From assembly GCF_000381745.1 (NCBI RefSeq), contig NZ_KB906974.1, positions 1 through 61,526 of the forward strand: 61,526 nt of DNA. Reading direction: 5' to 3'. The position numbers were made by a program, and so were the translations under genes. The notes beneath the pieces are model-generated. The model worked only from the letters and a program-made list of their open reading frames with translations, did no database searches and had not been told where the DNA came from. How positions within the stretch are numbered: the first letter of the stretch is position 1; each line of letters begins with the position of its first letter. Below, one piece after another: positions 45,825 through 54,104 of the stretch. This DNA comes from Psychromonas ossibalaenae ATCC BAA-1528. Lineage in GTDB: Bacteria; Pseudomonadota; Gammaproteobacteria; Enterobacterales; Psychromonadaceae.

Positions 45825-46445
45825 TTACGCTGCTGTTAACCATAGTGCGACCCCCATCATCAGAGTGCCGGCAACTCTATTCATGGTCGTAACGCTGCCG
45901 CGCTTTTGTAATATTGTGCGTAGTGTACGTCCGCCGGCAGCATAAAGAAGCAGACAGATTAGCTCAAAACATAAAATAATACCTATCAGCAGCACTGCCT
46001 GCTGGGGAAGGGGGTGGTCAGGATTAATAAACGGCGGCAGCAGAGATATCATAAATGCCCAGGCTTTCGGGTTAGCTATAGCAGTGATAAAGCCCTGGCT
46101 GACCAGGGCTGGCGGTGTGACTTTATTCTGTATTTTAAAATCAGTGCTGATGGCCATTTTCCCTCGTGAACGCCACATCTCTACACCCAGATAAAACAGA
46201 TAAGCACCGCCTAAATATTTCAGGGTAAGAAACATATTCGGTCGAGCCAATAAGACAGTGGCTACGCCGATCAATGCTGCACTACATACCAGAGCCACAC
46301 CAGCCAGTTCACCTGCAATCATCCATAAACAGCGGCGTACACCAATGGTCATTCCCAGTGTCATCGCCAGAGTCATACAAAGCCCCGGGGTAGCGGATAC
46401 GGCAAAGAAGGTCGGTATAAAAAGCAGCAGGGCAGAGTTATCCAT
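45825..46445 (-). CDS. LysE/RhtB-family amino-acid exporter
   Basis: A 206-residue, six-helix protein: FFAVSATPGLCMTLAMTLG at the start (the ATPGP-like family motif), GGAYLFYLGVEMWR, and FITAIANPKAWAFMISLLP in the middle. The family exports basic or hydrophobic amino acids, homoserine or threonine. It is divergent from the LysO-type gene at 46710. Its 3' end is 24 bp from the MITE, which may supply a terminator-like structure. Confidence 0.87.
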   Translation of the reverse strand: MDNSALLLFIPTFFAVSATPGLCMTLAMTLGMTIGVRRCLWMIAGELAGVALVCSAALIGVATVLLARPNMFLTLKYLGGAYLFYLGVEMWRSRGKMAISTDFKIQNKVTPPALVSQGFITAIANPKAWAFMISLLPPFINPDHPLPQQAVLLIGIILCFELICLLLYAAGGRTLRTILQKRGSVTTMNRVAGTLMMGVALWLTAA

Positions 46446-46709
46446 CTAGGTTCCATAATAAACAGCTGAAAAAGGAAGCACAGTGTAGTTAATGATTTGG
46501 TGTAGTCAACCTGTACCATTATTGCCTGCCTTTTATAAACACTAAACAACCTTGACAGGAGATTGAACCGCCATTGTTTATTACACTTTACTGCTGCCGG
46601 TATTATCAGAAAAATTATTGGTGGGAGCAAATAAAGCGATTTATTTAGTGTATCCTTCGTACCCTTAATAAAAGTGACTGATTCTTTCGATTTGAGGAAC
46701 TCTGTTTTT

Positions 46710-47633
46710 ATGCTGACAATTTTTTATTCCACTATGCCTATTCTTGTTGCCCTTATCCTAGGTTATGCCGTCGGTAAAAGCAGACCGCAAAGTTTCCCGG
46801 TTATTGCCGGAAAGCTGATAGGTCCGCTGGTATGGCTGCTGCTGCTGTCAATCGGCGTTGAATTTGCGGAAGTTTTTAAAGATCCGGCAACGGCGGGCAG
46901 GAGTATATATTTAGCGGCTGTATTTTCACTGCTGACTACTTTCGGCTCCTGCTTACTTATTTATATTTTTTTCTACAAATCAAACGGGCAGTCACAGAGC
47001 ATCTCTTCTACTCAAGGTAAAAGCAATTTTATTGAACCGGTGAAAGAGTGTCTTATCGCCTTTTCCATGGTTTTTATCGGTGTCTTACTTTCTTCTCTGC
47101 CGTTTTCAACGGGAGATGTTTTGGCACACCTGCCGATTACCGATTCGCTTCTGTACACCTTAGTTTTCTTTGTAGGTATTGATATTGTAAATGTACAACT
47201 GACTACAGTATGGCGTTCTGCAAAGGTTATCATTATCCCGGTTTTAGTTATTATCGGCTCTCTGATCGGCGGCGCGGCAGCTTCGTATATTTCTCAGGAA
47301 AACCTCAATACATCTCTGGCATTATCCAGTGGCTTCGGCTGGTTTTCACTCTCTGGTGTGCTGGTTTCTAGTAAGTTGGGAGCTGTTTATGGCACGGTCG
47401 CACTGCTGACCGATCTGTTTCGCGAACTTCTCGCTATTCTTCTTTTATATCTGTTCGGGCACAAATATGCCCGCGAATGTATTGGCGCGGGAGGGGCTAC
47501 CTCATTGGATACGACACTGCCGATAATTAAACAGAGATGTGAGTCTGATCTTATCCCTATTGCGCTGGTCAGCGGCTTTATTCTGACTTTAATCGCGCCG
47601 GTTTTAATGACCTTTTTATTATCTGCTGCTTAG
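46710..47633 (+). CDS. lysO: LysO-type (YbjE) lysine exporter
   Basis: A protein of about 307 residues with eight or more helices. It has the LysO layout: a first half with IGPLVWLLLLSIGVEFAEVF, and a second half with FGWFSLSGVLVSSKLGAVYG and FRELLAILLLYL, the conserved signature of the family. E. coli YbjE exports L-lysine and the analogue thialysine. The ATG at 46710 is preferred over a GTG 36 bp upstream, as it follows TGAGGAA and matches the family's usual start. No lysine riboswitch was recognised upstream. Confidence 0.86.
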   Translation: MLTIFYSTMPILVALILGYAVGKSRPQSFPVIAGKLIGPLVWLLLLSIGVEFAEVFKDPATAGRSIYLAAVFSLLTTFGSCLLIYIFFYKSNGQSQSISSTQGKSNFIEPVKECLIAFSMVFIGVLLSSLPFSTGDVLAHLPITDSLLYTLVFFVGIDIVNVQLTTVWRSAKVIIIPVLVIIGSLIGGAAASYISQENLNTSLALSSGFGWFSLSGVLVSSKLGAVYGTVALLTDLFRELLAILLLYLFGHKYARECIGAGGATSLDTTLPIIKQRCESDLIPIALVSGFILTLIAPVLMTFLLSAA

Positions 47634-47743
47634 TTAACTGCGCATCTTTTTATTAAGTTTGTTTTACATATAGATACAGCTTAAGGTTTAAATGAAAGAG
47701 TGATACCTTTGATTATCATAAATAAAGTCGGCGGCAGTTTTTT

Positions 47744-48028
47744 ATGAGCCACAATAAAGCAGGCAATATACAAGAGCAGATTCGTTCTTTCACCTCGATT
47801 GAACAGGCTTTAAATTTTTTCGAAATTAGTTTTGATCAAACCTTTGTAGACTCATATCGGCTGGAATTGTTAAAACGTTTTCTCGGTAATCTGCTGCTTA
47901 GTAAAGCTGCAGACTGGTTTGACGGACGACGCGCTTTGAAAAATGCCTATTGTAAAATTCAACGCGGCAGATTAGATAAAAAAAGCCGCTCAGCTTGTAG
48001 AGGTTGTACCTCCTGTGAGCGGCGTTAA
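47744..48028 (+). CDS. NifW-like small protein with Cys-rich tail
   Basis: A 94-residue protein. The core FTSIEQALNFFEISFDQTFVDSYRLELLKRFLG and the later RRALKNAYCKIQ fit the NifW pattern: length near 100, a D-x-x-x-V-x-x-x-R-L-x-x-L-K-R-F helix. The tail SACRGCTSCERR holds three closely spaced cysteines. NifW protects nitrogenase from oxygen, but no nif gene is here, and NifW-like proteins in non-fixing relatives have unknown roles. The tail is encoded by DNA that also forms a minus-strand terminator. Confidence 0.5.
   Translation: MSHNKAGNIQEQIRSFTSIEQALNFFEISFDQTFVDSYRLELLKRFLGNLLLSKAADWFDGRRALKNAYCKIQRGRLDKKSRSACRGCTSCERR
47978..48023 (-). terminator. Minus-strand terminator embedded in a plus-strand gene's 3' end
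   Basis: Read on the minus strand, GCCGCTCA ... TGAGCGGC (47985-47992 and 48016-48023, with an inner GAGGT/ACCTC pair) is followed by seven T. It would end transcription of the nuclease gene that stops at 48124. On the plus strand the same bases encode the tail of the NifW-like protein. Confidence 0.75.
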
Positions 48029-48123
48029 CTGCTATAATAAGTGACAGCCGGGGCTGTTATCATTTTAAGCCTCACAGCCAGTTAATTTAGTCAATAATCA
48101 GATAGTTATTCTGACTGCTGGTG

Positions 48124-48855
48124 CTACCACATTTCCCATTCAACCGCTTCGATGCTGTTTTCTGTATTGTCAGGTAGTTCGCTGAAGAAATCCAGGTTAG
48201 TCAGTCTTTCTACTTCATCAACCGTAGTAATAAAGTCGGCTAATTCTGAAGAAGATATTTTTCTGTGCGGTACGATAAAAGCAATGGCATCATTGTAATA
48301 AGGGTCAAGAATTACCTTGTAGAAAGAATTTGGAATATAGATACCGTTGCCGATATATGTTTCATTACCGTCCCAGATTGGACCCGTTACTACATATAAT
48401 TCATCATAGGCATTAGCCCATGTACGCACTTTTTCTTCCAGGCCTTTCCAGCCGCCGCGGTTAAAACCAGGAAGCTGTGGTGACATATTTGACATCAGGA
48501 AGCTTTCTTTCATCGCGTCTTCAGTGAAATCCATCGTGCCGGATGGTGCAAGGTGACCGCGATCATAACCTGTCTTAGTGTAATCACCGCTGGTAGCGCG
48601 ATGAGCTGCCGGTAATTCATAATCTGTTTTAAAGTTGTTTGAACGCTCAAAGAATGCATTTACGCTGTCACGGGTAACGTGGTACGCAACCCAGTCGGCG
48701 ACTTTATACTGATAGTTATAACCGACGGCATATCCAGTTCGGCATAACTGCTGATCACTGGCACTTGGTGCGCCTTGTTCCAGATGCTTGAAACAGGCTG
48801 CATTTGCTCCTAGGGATAAACAAAGTCCGAACAAGGTAATTAGTATTTTCTTCAT
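48124..48855 (-). CDS. Secreted DNA/RNA non-specific endonuclease
   Basis: A 243-residue protein with a signal peptide (KKILITLFGLCLSLGANA). The DRGH catalytic motif is at 98-101 (YDRGHLAPSG), with His101 the general base, Asn123 in MSNMSPQ and Asn132 in FNRGGWKGLE as the metal ligand. This is the endonuclease G/NucA beta-beta-alpha-metal fold. It probably degrades extracellular nucleic acid in the periplasm or outside. No immunity protein is adjacent. Confidence 0.9.
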   Translation of the reverse strand: MKKILITLFGLCLSLGANAACFKHLEQGAPSASDQQLCRTGYAVGYNYQYKVADWVAYHVTRDSVNAFFERSNNFKTDYELPAAHRATSGDYTKTGYDRGHLAPSGTMDFTEDAMKESFLMSNMSPQLPGFNRGGWKGLEEKVRTWANAYDELYVVTGPIWDGNETYIGNGIYIPNSFYKVILDPYYNDAIAFIVPHRKISSSELADFITTVDEVERLTNLDFFSELPDNTENSIEAVEWEMW

Positions 48856-49397
48856 TTTAAAACTCCATTGTGTTTACTTAACTAACTGCGACGGATAAGG
48901 GATGTTTCTGCTTTGTCAGCACAGCGGACATTGATAAATGTTTCTGTGTTAACTCCATGCCGAAGAGGTTTCCTTATCCATTTGGCGTAAATAAACCGGC
49001 TGCCGGCAAACGTTTTATATTTATCTATCACGATTGCCGGCTGCTCAATTTATGGCCGGGGAGTTTATTTTTTAAGCAACAGCAAAAGTGTGAGTTAAAG
49101 CAATAGAACAATAATTTTTACAAATATATTTTTTGCGATTACAAAATCTGTTGTTGATATATAGGCCATCTAATTGTTTTTGTGATGATGGGCATGTTTT
49201 TGTTTTTTATTACTATTTTCTCTTTTGTGTTATCTGTCACGGCTTGTGTGTTTTAGGTAATTGTTATCTTTTGTTTGTCCGTTATGGAATCTAAAGGGCA
49301 GGGTAAGAGTCTTTTTTGCCATTATTTATTCAATATTAAGTGTTTCTTAAGTATTCAATCTTAAAGTTACTTTAGACAGTTACTTGGGAGGAATAAT
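48856..49397. other. Gene-free region upstream of two genes
   Basis: A 540-bp AT-rich stretch. GCCGGCAA near 49013 faces TTGCCGGC near 49033 as an inverted repeat. No coding frame is supported. Confidence 0.45.
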
Positions 49398-49613
49398 GTG
49401 AAACGTGAATCGCGCATAAAGTTAAAGGTGATTAACGCCGAACACTCTTTGAGGGCGGAAGTTGTGCTTTATGATGAACAACACCAACTGCTTTCAGTTT
49501 GCGGTTATCGGGCTGCTGGTGATGAGCCGTTATTTCTTGAACAGTATTTAGACTGCCGCGTCGAAGAGATATTAACCGCTCAGTTTAATACGCCTGTGTA
49601 TCGTTTCAATTGA
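49398..49613 (+). CDS. Small protein of unknown function
   Basis: A 71-residue soluble protein with a GTG start 6 bp after GGAGGA. It looks beta-rich (IKLKVINAEHSLRAEVVLYD, then QLLSVCGYRAAG). No family is recognised. The strong ribosome site supports real translation. Confidence 0.62.
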   Translation: MKRESRIKLKVINAEHSLRAEVVLYDEQHQLLSVCGYRAAGDEPLFLEQYLDCRVEEILTAQFNTPVYRFN

Positions 49614-49785
49614 ATTCGGTCAACTGGCATCCTTTTATAAAGGTATGTCGCCCGTACATTAATTGAAATTTTTGCAATGCCGCCCGTTCATCTTTGTTGT
49701 TTCATATGTCGAATTTATTTACAAAATGTAATAGTTAATGTCATTTTTTAAAAATAATTTCTTATAAAACAAAGAGATTTCCTGT

Positions 49786-49801
49786 TGGTATTATAATTGC
49801 A
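49786..49801 (+). promoter_or_regulatory. Sigma-54-type promoter of PEP-CTERM gene 1
   Basis: TGGTATTATAATTGCA has GG at 49787-49788 and GC at 49799-49800, exactly 10 bp apart as RpoN promoters require. It matches the promoter at 53161-53176 in 14 of 16 positions. The start codon is 75 bp downstream. A TTACA-AAA-TGTAA inverted repeat at 49719-49731 is a possible activator site. Confidence 0.6.
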
Positions 49802-49875
49802 GTACTTGCAGGTAGTCGTATATACAGGCTGATATTCCATGGGATTCAATGGATTGATAATTTATGGAGAATAAA

Positions 49876-50478
49876 ATGAAAAAAATAATGTTCGCTATCA
49901 TATTGATGTTGAGTAACATTCAAGCTTACGCTGGCCCCATTCTTAGTTCTTTTACTTCACCAGCCGTTTTTTTTAGTCAGAGCCATACTCTTGGTTATGC
50001 TTTTTCCTCTGATAGTAATGCATCAGTGTCTGCACTGGGCTTTTGGGATTCATCTTTAGATGGATTCGCATCTAGTCATCGTGTTGGGCTTTGGAATGGT
50101 GTAGGAGCCTTGTTAGGGCAAGTCAGTTTGTCAGCAGGTACCGGAAATACACTTATTAATGATTTTCGTTATGCAAGTCTAAATGCTGCGGTTAATCTGA
50201 ATGCGGGCGAAACTTATTATTTAGCCGGCACCACGGCAAATGATGCCTGGGTATATCAGGCAAGCAATATTGTAATGGATACCGGTATTAATTACCTCGG
50301 CTCATATTTTGTGAGCAATACATTTGATTTCCCTGCTAATTTTGCTTCTGACCGTCAATACATGACAGTCAATGCGATTATCTCTGATGTACCAGAGCCA
50401 AGTGCTCTGCTTCTGCTTACTTTTGCGCTGGCAGGAGTTGTTTTTTCGAGAAAAAGAAAACTGATTCGTCGAAATTAG
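49876..50478 (+). CDS. PEP-CTERM sorting-domain exported protein
   Basis: A protein of about 200 residues with a signal peptide (KKIMFAIILMLSNIQAYA). A DUF4082-like body of about 150 residues is rich in Asn, Ser, Gly and Tyr (GFWDSSLDGFASSHRVGLWN). The C-terminal PEP-CTERM tripartite signal is VPEPSALLLLTFALAGVVFS followed by RKRK. Such proteins are processed by an exosortase and secreted to the outer surface. Start at 49876 follows GGAG with 6-bp spacing; MENK before it is the leader of an upstream ATG. No exosortase gene is in the window. Confidence 0.87.
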   Translation: MKKIMFAIILMLSNIQAYAGPILSSFTSPAVFFSQSHTLGYAFSSDSNASVSALGFWDSSLDGFASSHRVGLWNGVGALLGQVSLSAGTGNTLINDFRYASLNAAVNLNAGETYYLAGTTANDAWVYQASNIVMDTGINYLGSYFVSNTFDFPANFASDRQYMTVNAIISDVPEPSALLLLTFALAGVVFSRKRKLIRRN

Positions 50479-50510
50479 ATTTACCTTAAAATGATTAGAA
50501 GGCATTATTA

Positions 50511-50543
50511 AAACACCGAATGTGTGCACATTCGGTGTTTTTT
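50511..50543 (+). terminator. Rho-independent terminator of PEP-CTERM gene 1
   Basis: AAACACCGAATGTG pairs perfectly with CACATTCGGTGTTT around TG, followed by T-run. Confidence 0.9.
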
Positions 50544-50560
50544 GTGGCTGTAGTGAGGTA

Positions 50561-50627
50561 ATACCAAATCCATTAATTATCTATTCATTTACGCCTAAAT
50601 AGATCATCTAATTAGTGGAATTGGTAT
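50561..50627. repeat. 67-bp palindromic element
   Basis: ATACCAAATCCATTAATTA at the left faces TAATTAGTGGAATTGGTAT at the right as imperfect inverted repeats. An inner TCTATT/AATAGA pair makes one long hairpin. It is probably a small MITE-type repeat; similar palindromes are widespread in marine gammaproteobacteria, as far as I recall. Confidence 0.65.
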
Positions 50628-51177
50628 AATCAGGCTGCTCTAATCATTAATGACTTGAATACTGTCTAAAATTAAAGCTGTATTGTCATATTATTTTATT
50701 TTGTCCGACGATAAACCTCCACTGTTCGCCCATGTGATTTCTCATTTGAAAACAGAATAACTATTCCTCCTTCCATTAGATATAAGTCGTTACAGGATAA
50801 AAAGTGGTCATAAATAGGTTATTTTTGAATTCCTGTTATATTTGCCTGTATTTTAAAATTCATTAAAACTAAACTTCAATATTCTTTTTAGGATAGACAG
50901 GTGATGCTGCAAATAAAAGTGGAGTTATTGTGCGCATGTAGACCTGTATCATTTCCACGGCTGTTTTATTTACTATGCAAAATGCAGCTAAACCGGCATT
51001 TAATATAGCGAGACAGCCCACAGCTAACACTTGTTTTATTGAGTTATGAATTAGTTTGATATATCAACCGCATACGTACAGCAGATTGGCTTCTATAATA
51101 TAAAAGCAGGTTATATTCCAGTTTGAATCTGCCGGGCACGAAATTACGAGCACCTTAAGGAAGGAGTTGCACGAAAT

Positions 51178-52188
51178 ATGGGGAAAAGCACCGTAAAATG
51201 GCTCTTACTCTTACTAATGATAACCCTGTTACCAGTATTTTCAGCTAGTGGAAAAACATTGAAATTTGCAGTTGTTGCAAAATTTCAGGGGGTGTTTTTC
51301 GACCAAAGTGGAGATGGCTGTAGAGAAGCAGCAGCAGCGCTTCCGGAAGTAGAATGCATATACCTGGCACCGAAAAAAGGAGATGTACGCATACAGGATA
51401 AAATGATTGAACAGCTGATCAATGACGGTATCGATGGTATCGCTGTCGCCGTGACAGAATCAGGTTTTCTGGCTAGAAACAGTATGCAGAAAGCTATTCA
51501 ATCGGGAACTCCTGTTGTTACCTATGACTCAGATTTTGATGCCCCTACTCGGGATAAATATAAAAACTTGCGCCGGGCTTATATAGGCACAAATAATTTT
51601 GAGCTTGGCAGAGCGTTTGGCGAACAGTTAAAAAAATTACGACCAAACGGCGGTAAACTTATTATTCAGACTGGACGGCCGGATTCTCCAAATTTGAATT
51701 TAAGGGTTATGGGGATACGCTCTGCTTTATCCGGAAAAACATATCTGACTCCTCCTGGAGAAATACTCAAAAACGACAATGGCTGGTCTGAGGTACGTCT
51801 GCCTATCCCGAATTATGACAAGATAAAACGGGCTGTTAAACAGATGGAGTCTATTCTTAAGGCCCATCCTAACCAAGCTGACTCCTTTATCGCTGTCGGC
51901 GGCTGGGCACAAAATGATGAATATCAATACCGCAGAATGATTGATCCGTTTAAACAGAAGCTTGCAGAAAAGGAGATGGTGGTTATTATTTCTGACGCGT
52001 CAGAAGGGCAGCTAGCTATGCTTCGGGACCATCTTGCACATGGGAATGTAGGGCAGAAGCCTTATGAAATGGGCAGACTGGCGATTTCCACCCTGCTTAA
52101 AATTGTTAGAAAACAACCTTATGAAAAAATGATCTACACGCCTTTGTCATACTGTACCCCTGATAATTACGCTGTTTGTACTCATTAA
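51178..52188 (+). CDS. Ribose/autoinducer-type periplasmic binding protein (Peripla_BP_4)
   Basis: A 336-residue protein with a signal peptide (VKWLLLLLMITLLPVFSASG). It has the two-lobe sugar-binding fold: VVAKFQGVFFDQSGDGCREAA at the start, INDGIDGIAVAVTESG, then GTPVVTYDSDFDAP, IGTNNFELGRAFGEQL and QTGRPDSPN. No transporter is adjacent, so it may feed a distant ABC system or signal through a receptor. AAGGAGTTG lies 11 bp before the ATG, wider than usual. It is closed by a shared hairpin with the convergent uspA-like gene. Confidence 0.82.
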   Translation: MGKSTVKWLLLLLMITLLPVFSASGKTLKFAVVAKFQGVFFDQSGDGCREAAAALPEVECIYLAPKKGDVRIQDKMIEQLINDGIDGIAVAVTESGFLARNSMQKAIQSGTPVVTYDSDFDAPTRDKYKNLRRAYIGTNNFELGRAFGEQLKKLRPNGGKLIIQTGRPDSPNLNLRVMGIRSALSGKTYLTPPGEILKNDNGWSEVRLPIPNYDKIKRAVKQMESILKAHPNQADSFIAVGGWAQNDEYQYRRMIDPFKQKLAEKEMVVIISDASEGQLAMLRDHLAHGNVGQKPYEMGRLAISTLLKIVRKQPYEKMIYTPLSYCTPDNYAVCTH

Positions 52189-52211
52189 AAGAGGTTCGCT
52201 TCAATTACTTT

Positions 52212-52243
52212 CAGCACCCGTACTTATAGAAACTCGGGTGCTG
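52212..52243. terminator. Bidirectional hairpin between convergent genes
   Basis: CAGCACCCG pairs perfectly with CGGGTGCTG across a 13-nt loop in the gap between 52188 and 52254. T-runs are weak on both sides. Confidence 0.65.
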
Positions 52244-52253
52244 AATAGGATAA

Positions 52254-52679
52254 TTACAGCTGGATAACTAACAAGTCGGTTACTGTAGTGTTCAGCAGCT
52301 TGCGCACGGATGAGAGCAGGCGGCTCCAGAAATCATGATGGTGGCCGCACACCAGTAAATCTGCATTTAAGTTTTTGAGCGTTTCGTTAAGCTTTTTATT
52401 TAAATCACCGGTTACACATAAGCAGTTTGCAATTGGGTATTCAGTTTTATCGGCTAACATCTGCAGTTCTTTATGCACAGAATCACTTGTCGGACCGCAC
52501 GTTTCCAATTTATTAAATTCTGCATAAGTTAATCCTGTGTAATGTGCCGCATAATCTATGTCGACATAGATTAGTGACAGTGTCGCATTGAAATTTTTCG
52601 CTAATGAAACGGCTTTAGCAATAACAGCTTCACTAGTTTCTGATAAGTCGACAGCGACCAGTATGTGTTTATAACTCAT
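52254..52679 (-). CDS. UspA-family universal stress protein
   Basis: A 141-residue protein with the UspA pattern: HILVAVDLSETSEAVIAKA at the start, LSLIYVDIDYAAHYTG, and LLVCGHHHDFWSRLLSSVRKLL near the end, close to the ATP-binding G-2X-G-9X-G type loop but with His-rich replacement. ATP binding is doubtful. GGAGAAAC precedes the ATG. It is monocistronic. The family is induced by growth arrest and stress. Confidence 0.88.
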   Translation of the reverse strand: MSYKHILVAVDLSETSEAVIAKAVSLAKNFNATLSLIYVDIDYAAHYTGLTYAEFNKLETCGPTSDSVHKELQMLADKTEYPIANCLCVTGDLNKKLNETLKNLNADLLVCGHHHDFWSRLLSSVRKLLNTTVTDLLVIQL

Positions 52680-53238
52680 AGTGTTTCTCCTGATTAACAG
52701 ACTCTGTTACAAGCCTAGCACTATCACGGCAGCTTTCATGTAAGTCTGATGAATTACCAGTTTTAAAGTCGTAAATAAGAAGTATGCAGTGTAATTGTGC
52801 ACGCAGACAGTGTGCTACTGAATCCCAGGTACTTGTCTTTAACAGCGTAAATAAGTGTCGAATTAATATACTAGTTGGTTCGAATCGTTCATAACAATAT
52901 TGTGACCCGTATAGTTGTTTGCCGTTAATGGTATTTTCTTGAGTAATCCCTTTGTCTGTAGGGCTGGTAAATCTGCGAACTGAGACTTAATCAATACGTT
53001 TTGTACTGTTTTTATTATTATTGCACGTCAGTATTTCGTTAAAATAATTTGTACTTCCACTGCTGCTGGTTGTTAATAACCAAGTTAAAACCTGTCGGTT
53101 TATTTTACAGTCTTACACTACTCATTTAAATGTGCCATTAAAATTCAATTGGTTACAATTTGGTATTATATATGCTCACATCTTTATCGGGAGAAAGGTT
53201 TTAGCTTTTTTAACATTTACTAAGATAGGGAGATTAAT
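52680..53238. other. Gene-free region with sigma-54-type promoter
   Basis: A 560-bp AT-rich stretch between divergent genes. It holds the promoter at 53161-53176. GGTTCGAATC at 52877-52886 resembles a tRNA T-loop, but no cloverleaf surrounds it. Confidence 0.5.
53161..53176 (+). promoter_or_regulatory. Sigma-54-type promoter of PEP-CTERM gene 2
   Basis: TGGTATTATATATGCT has GG at 53162-53163 and GC at 53174-53175 with the required 10-bp spacing. Together with 49786-49801 it gives a TGGTATTATA-N-TGC consensus. The start codon is 63 bp downstream. Confidence 0.6.
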
Positions 53239-53754
53239 ATGAAAATTGTAAAACTGGCTTTGCTGCTTACTTCATTTTTTGTAGGCTCTGCTAATGCCAC
53301 CCTTATTACCAGCAGCGTAGGCGCTTTTGACGGTTTCGATTACACAGGGGCTGATTATACCTACGATTTAGCAGATTTTGTTTATGCACTAGACGGACCA
53401 ATTCTATCTGCATCACTGTCAGGTGTATGGGGAGAAACTGATACTTACAGCGGTTCAACAGCACACGCTGAATTATATGTTGATGGTATGTTAGTAGCAG
53501 ATACGCATGATCCTGCTTTAATATGTGACCCATACTCTTGTGTTACACCCTGGTCATACACTTTTGCTGATTTTAGTTCATTACTTGACGGCACATTAGA
53601 CTTTAAAGCAGTACAAACATCGTATACATATTTACGCCTTGGTGCGACAGAGCTTTCTATTGAAACAGGGCGCCCGGTTCCAGCTCCAGCAGGTATTGCA
53701 TTGTTAGCACTTGCTGTATTCGGATTCGGTGCAGCAAGAAAAAGAACTAACTGA
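53239..53754 (+). CDS. PEP-CTERM-type sorting-domain exported protein
   Basis: A 171-residue protein with a signal peptide (KIVKLALLLTSFFVGSANA) and a Tyr/Asp/Thr-rich beta body (FDGFDYTGADYTYDLADFVY). The C-terminal sorting signal is VPAPAGIALLALAVFGFGAA followed by RKR, a VPxPA variant of PEP-CTERM. Two cysteines (ICDPYSC) may form a disulfide. AGGGAG lies 8 bp before the ATG. It is monocistronic with its own terminator. It shares no sequence with 49876-50478 beyond the two signals. Confidence 0.85.
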   Translation: MKIVKLALLLTSFFVGSANATLITSSVGAFDGFDYTGADYTYDLADFVYALDGPILSASLSGVWGETDTYSGSTAHAELYVDGMLVADTHDPALICDPYSCVTPWSYTFADFSSLLDGTLDFKAVQTSYTYLRLGATELSIETGRPVPAPAGIALLALAVFGFGAARKRTN

Positions 53755-54104
53755 TATACATTAATGATGTCTTGATAAAACCCCGTTAAGTTTCGGGGTT
53801 TTTGCGTTAAAGCACAGTTAAAATATTACTGTTTTAACTACATATTTTCTTCTCTGATGCACCGCGCCATACGCGGTATTTTTGATATGAGTGAATTATG
53901 CTTAGCTCTATGGTTGAGTTGTTCAAAAATTCTGCTGCACATCACTAAAATGACAGCGTGTCCGCCTGTTTATATTTATCTAGTACTATGATTTCACAGG
54001 ATATACCCTAGGTATATTTTTGTTTCTTTGATTTTTAGGCGCAGTCGAACAATCAGGTTTACCGCCATTTCCATCTAGTATTAATGAGACTTAACGGAGC
54101 AGAT
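53755..54104. other. Gene-free region upstream of dihydroxyacetone kinase
   Basis: It holds the terminator at 53779-53805 and an AT-rich promoter region. No operator or gene is recognised. Confidence 0.5.
53779..53805 (+). terminator. Rho-independent terminator of PEP-CTERM gene 2
   Basis: AACCCCG pairs with CGGGGTT around TTAAGTTT, followed by TTT. Confidence 0.88.

Larger units (their letters stand above)
50479..51177. other. Gene-free region with terminator and palindromic repeat
   Basis: It contains the terminator at 50511-50543, the 67-bp inverted-repeat element at 50561-50627 and about 550 bp of AT-rich sequence in which nothing was recognised. Confidence 0.5.

Noticed and set aside
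46500-46709. Lysine riboswitch before the LysO-type gene
   Set aside because: The leader is too short and no conserved lysine-aptamer helices could be found by eye.
52877-52886. GGTTCGAATC, like a tRNA T-loop
   Set aside because: No acceptor, D or anticodon arms can be built around it, so it is chance.
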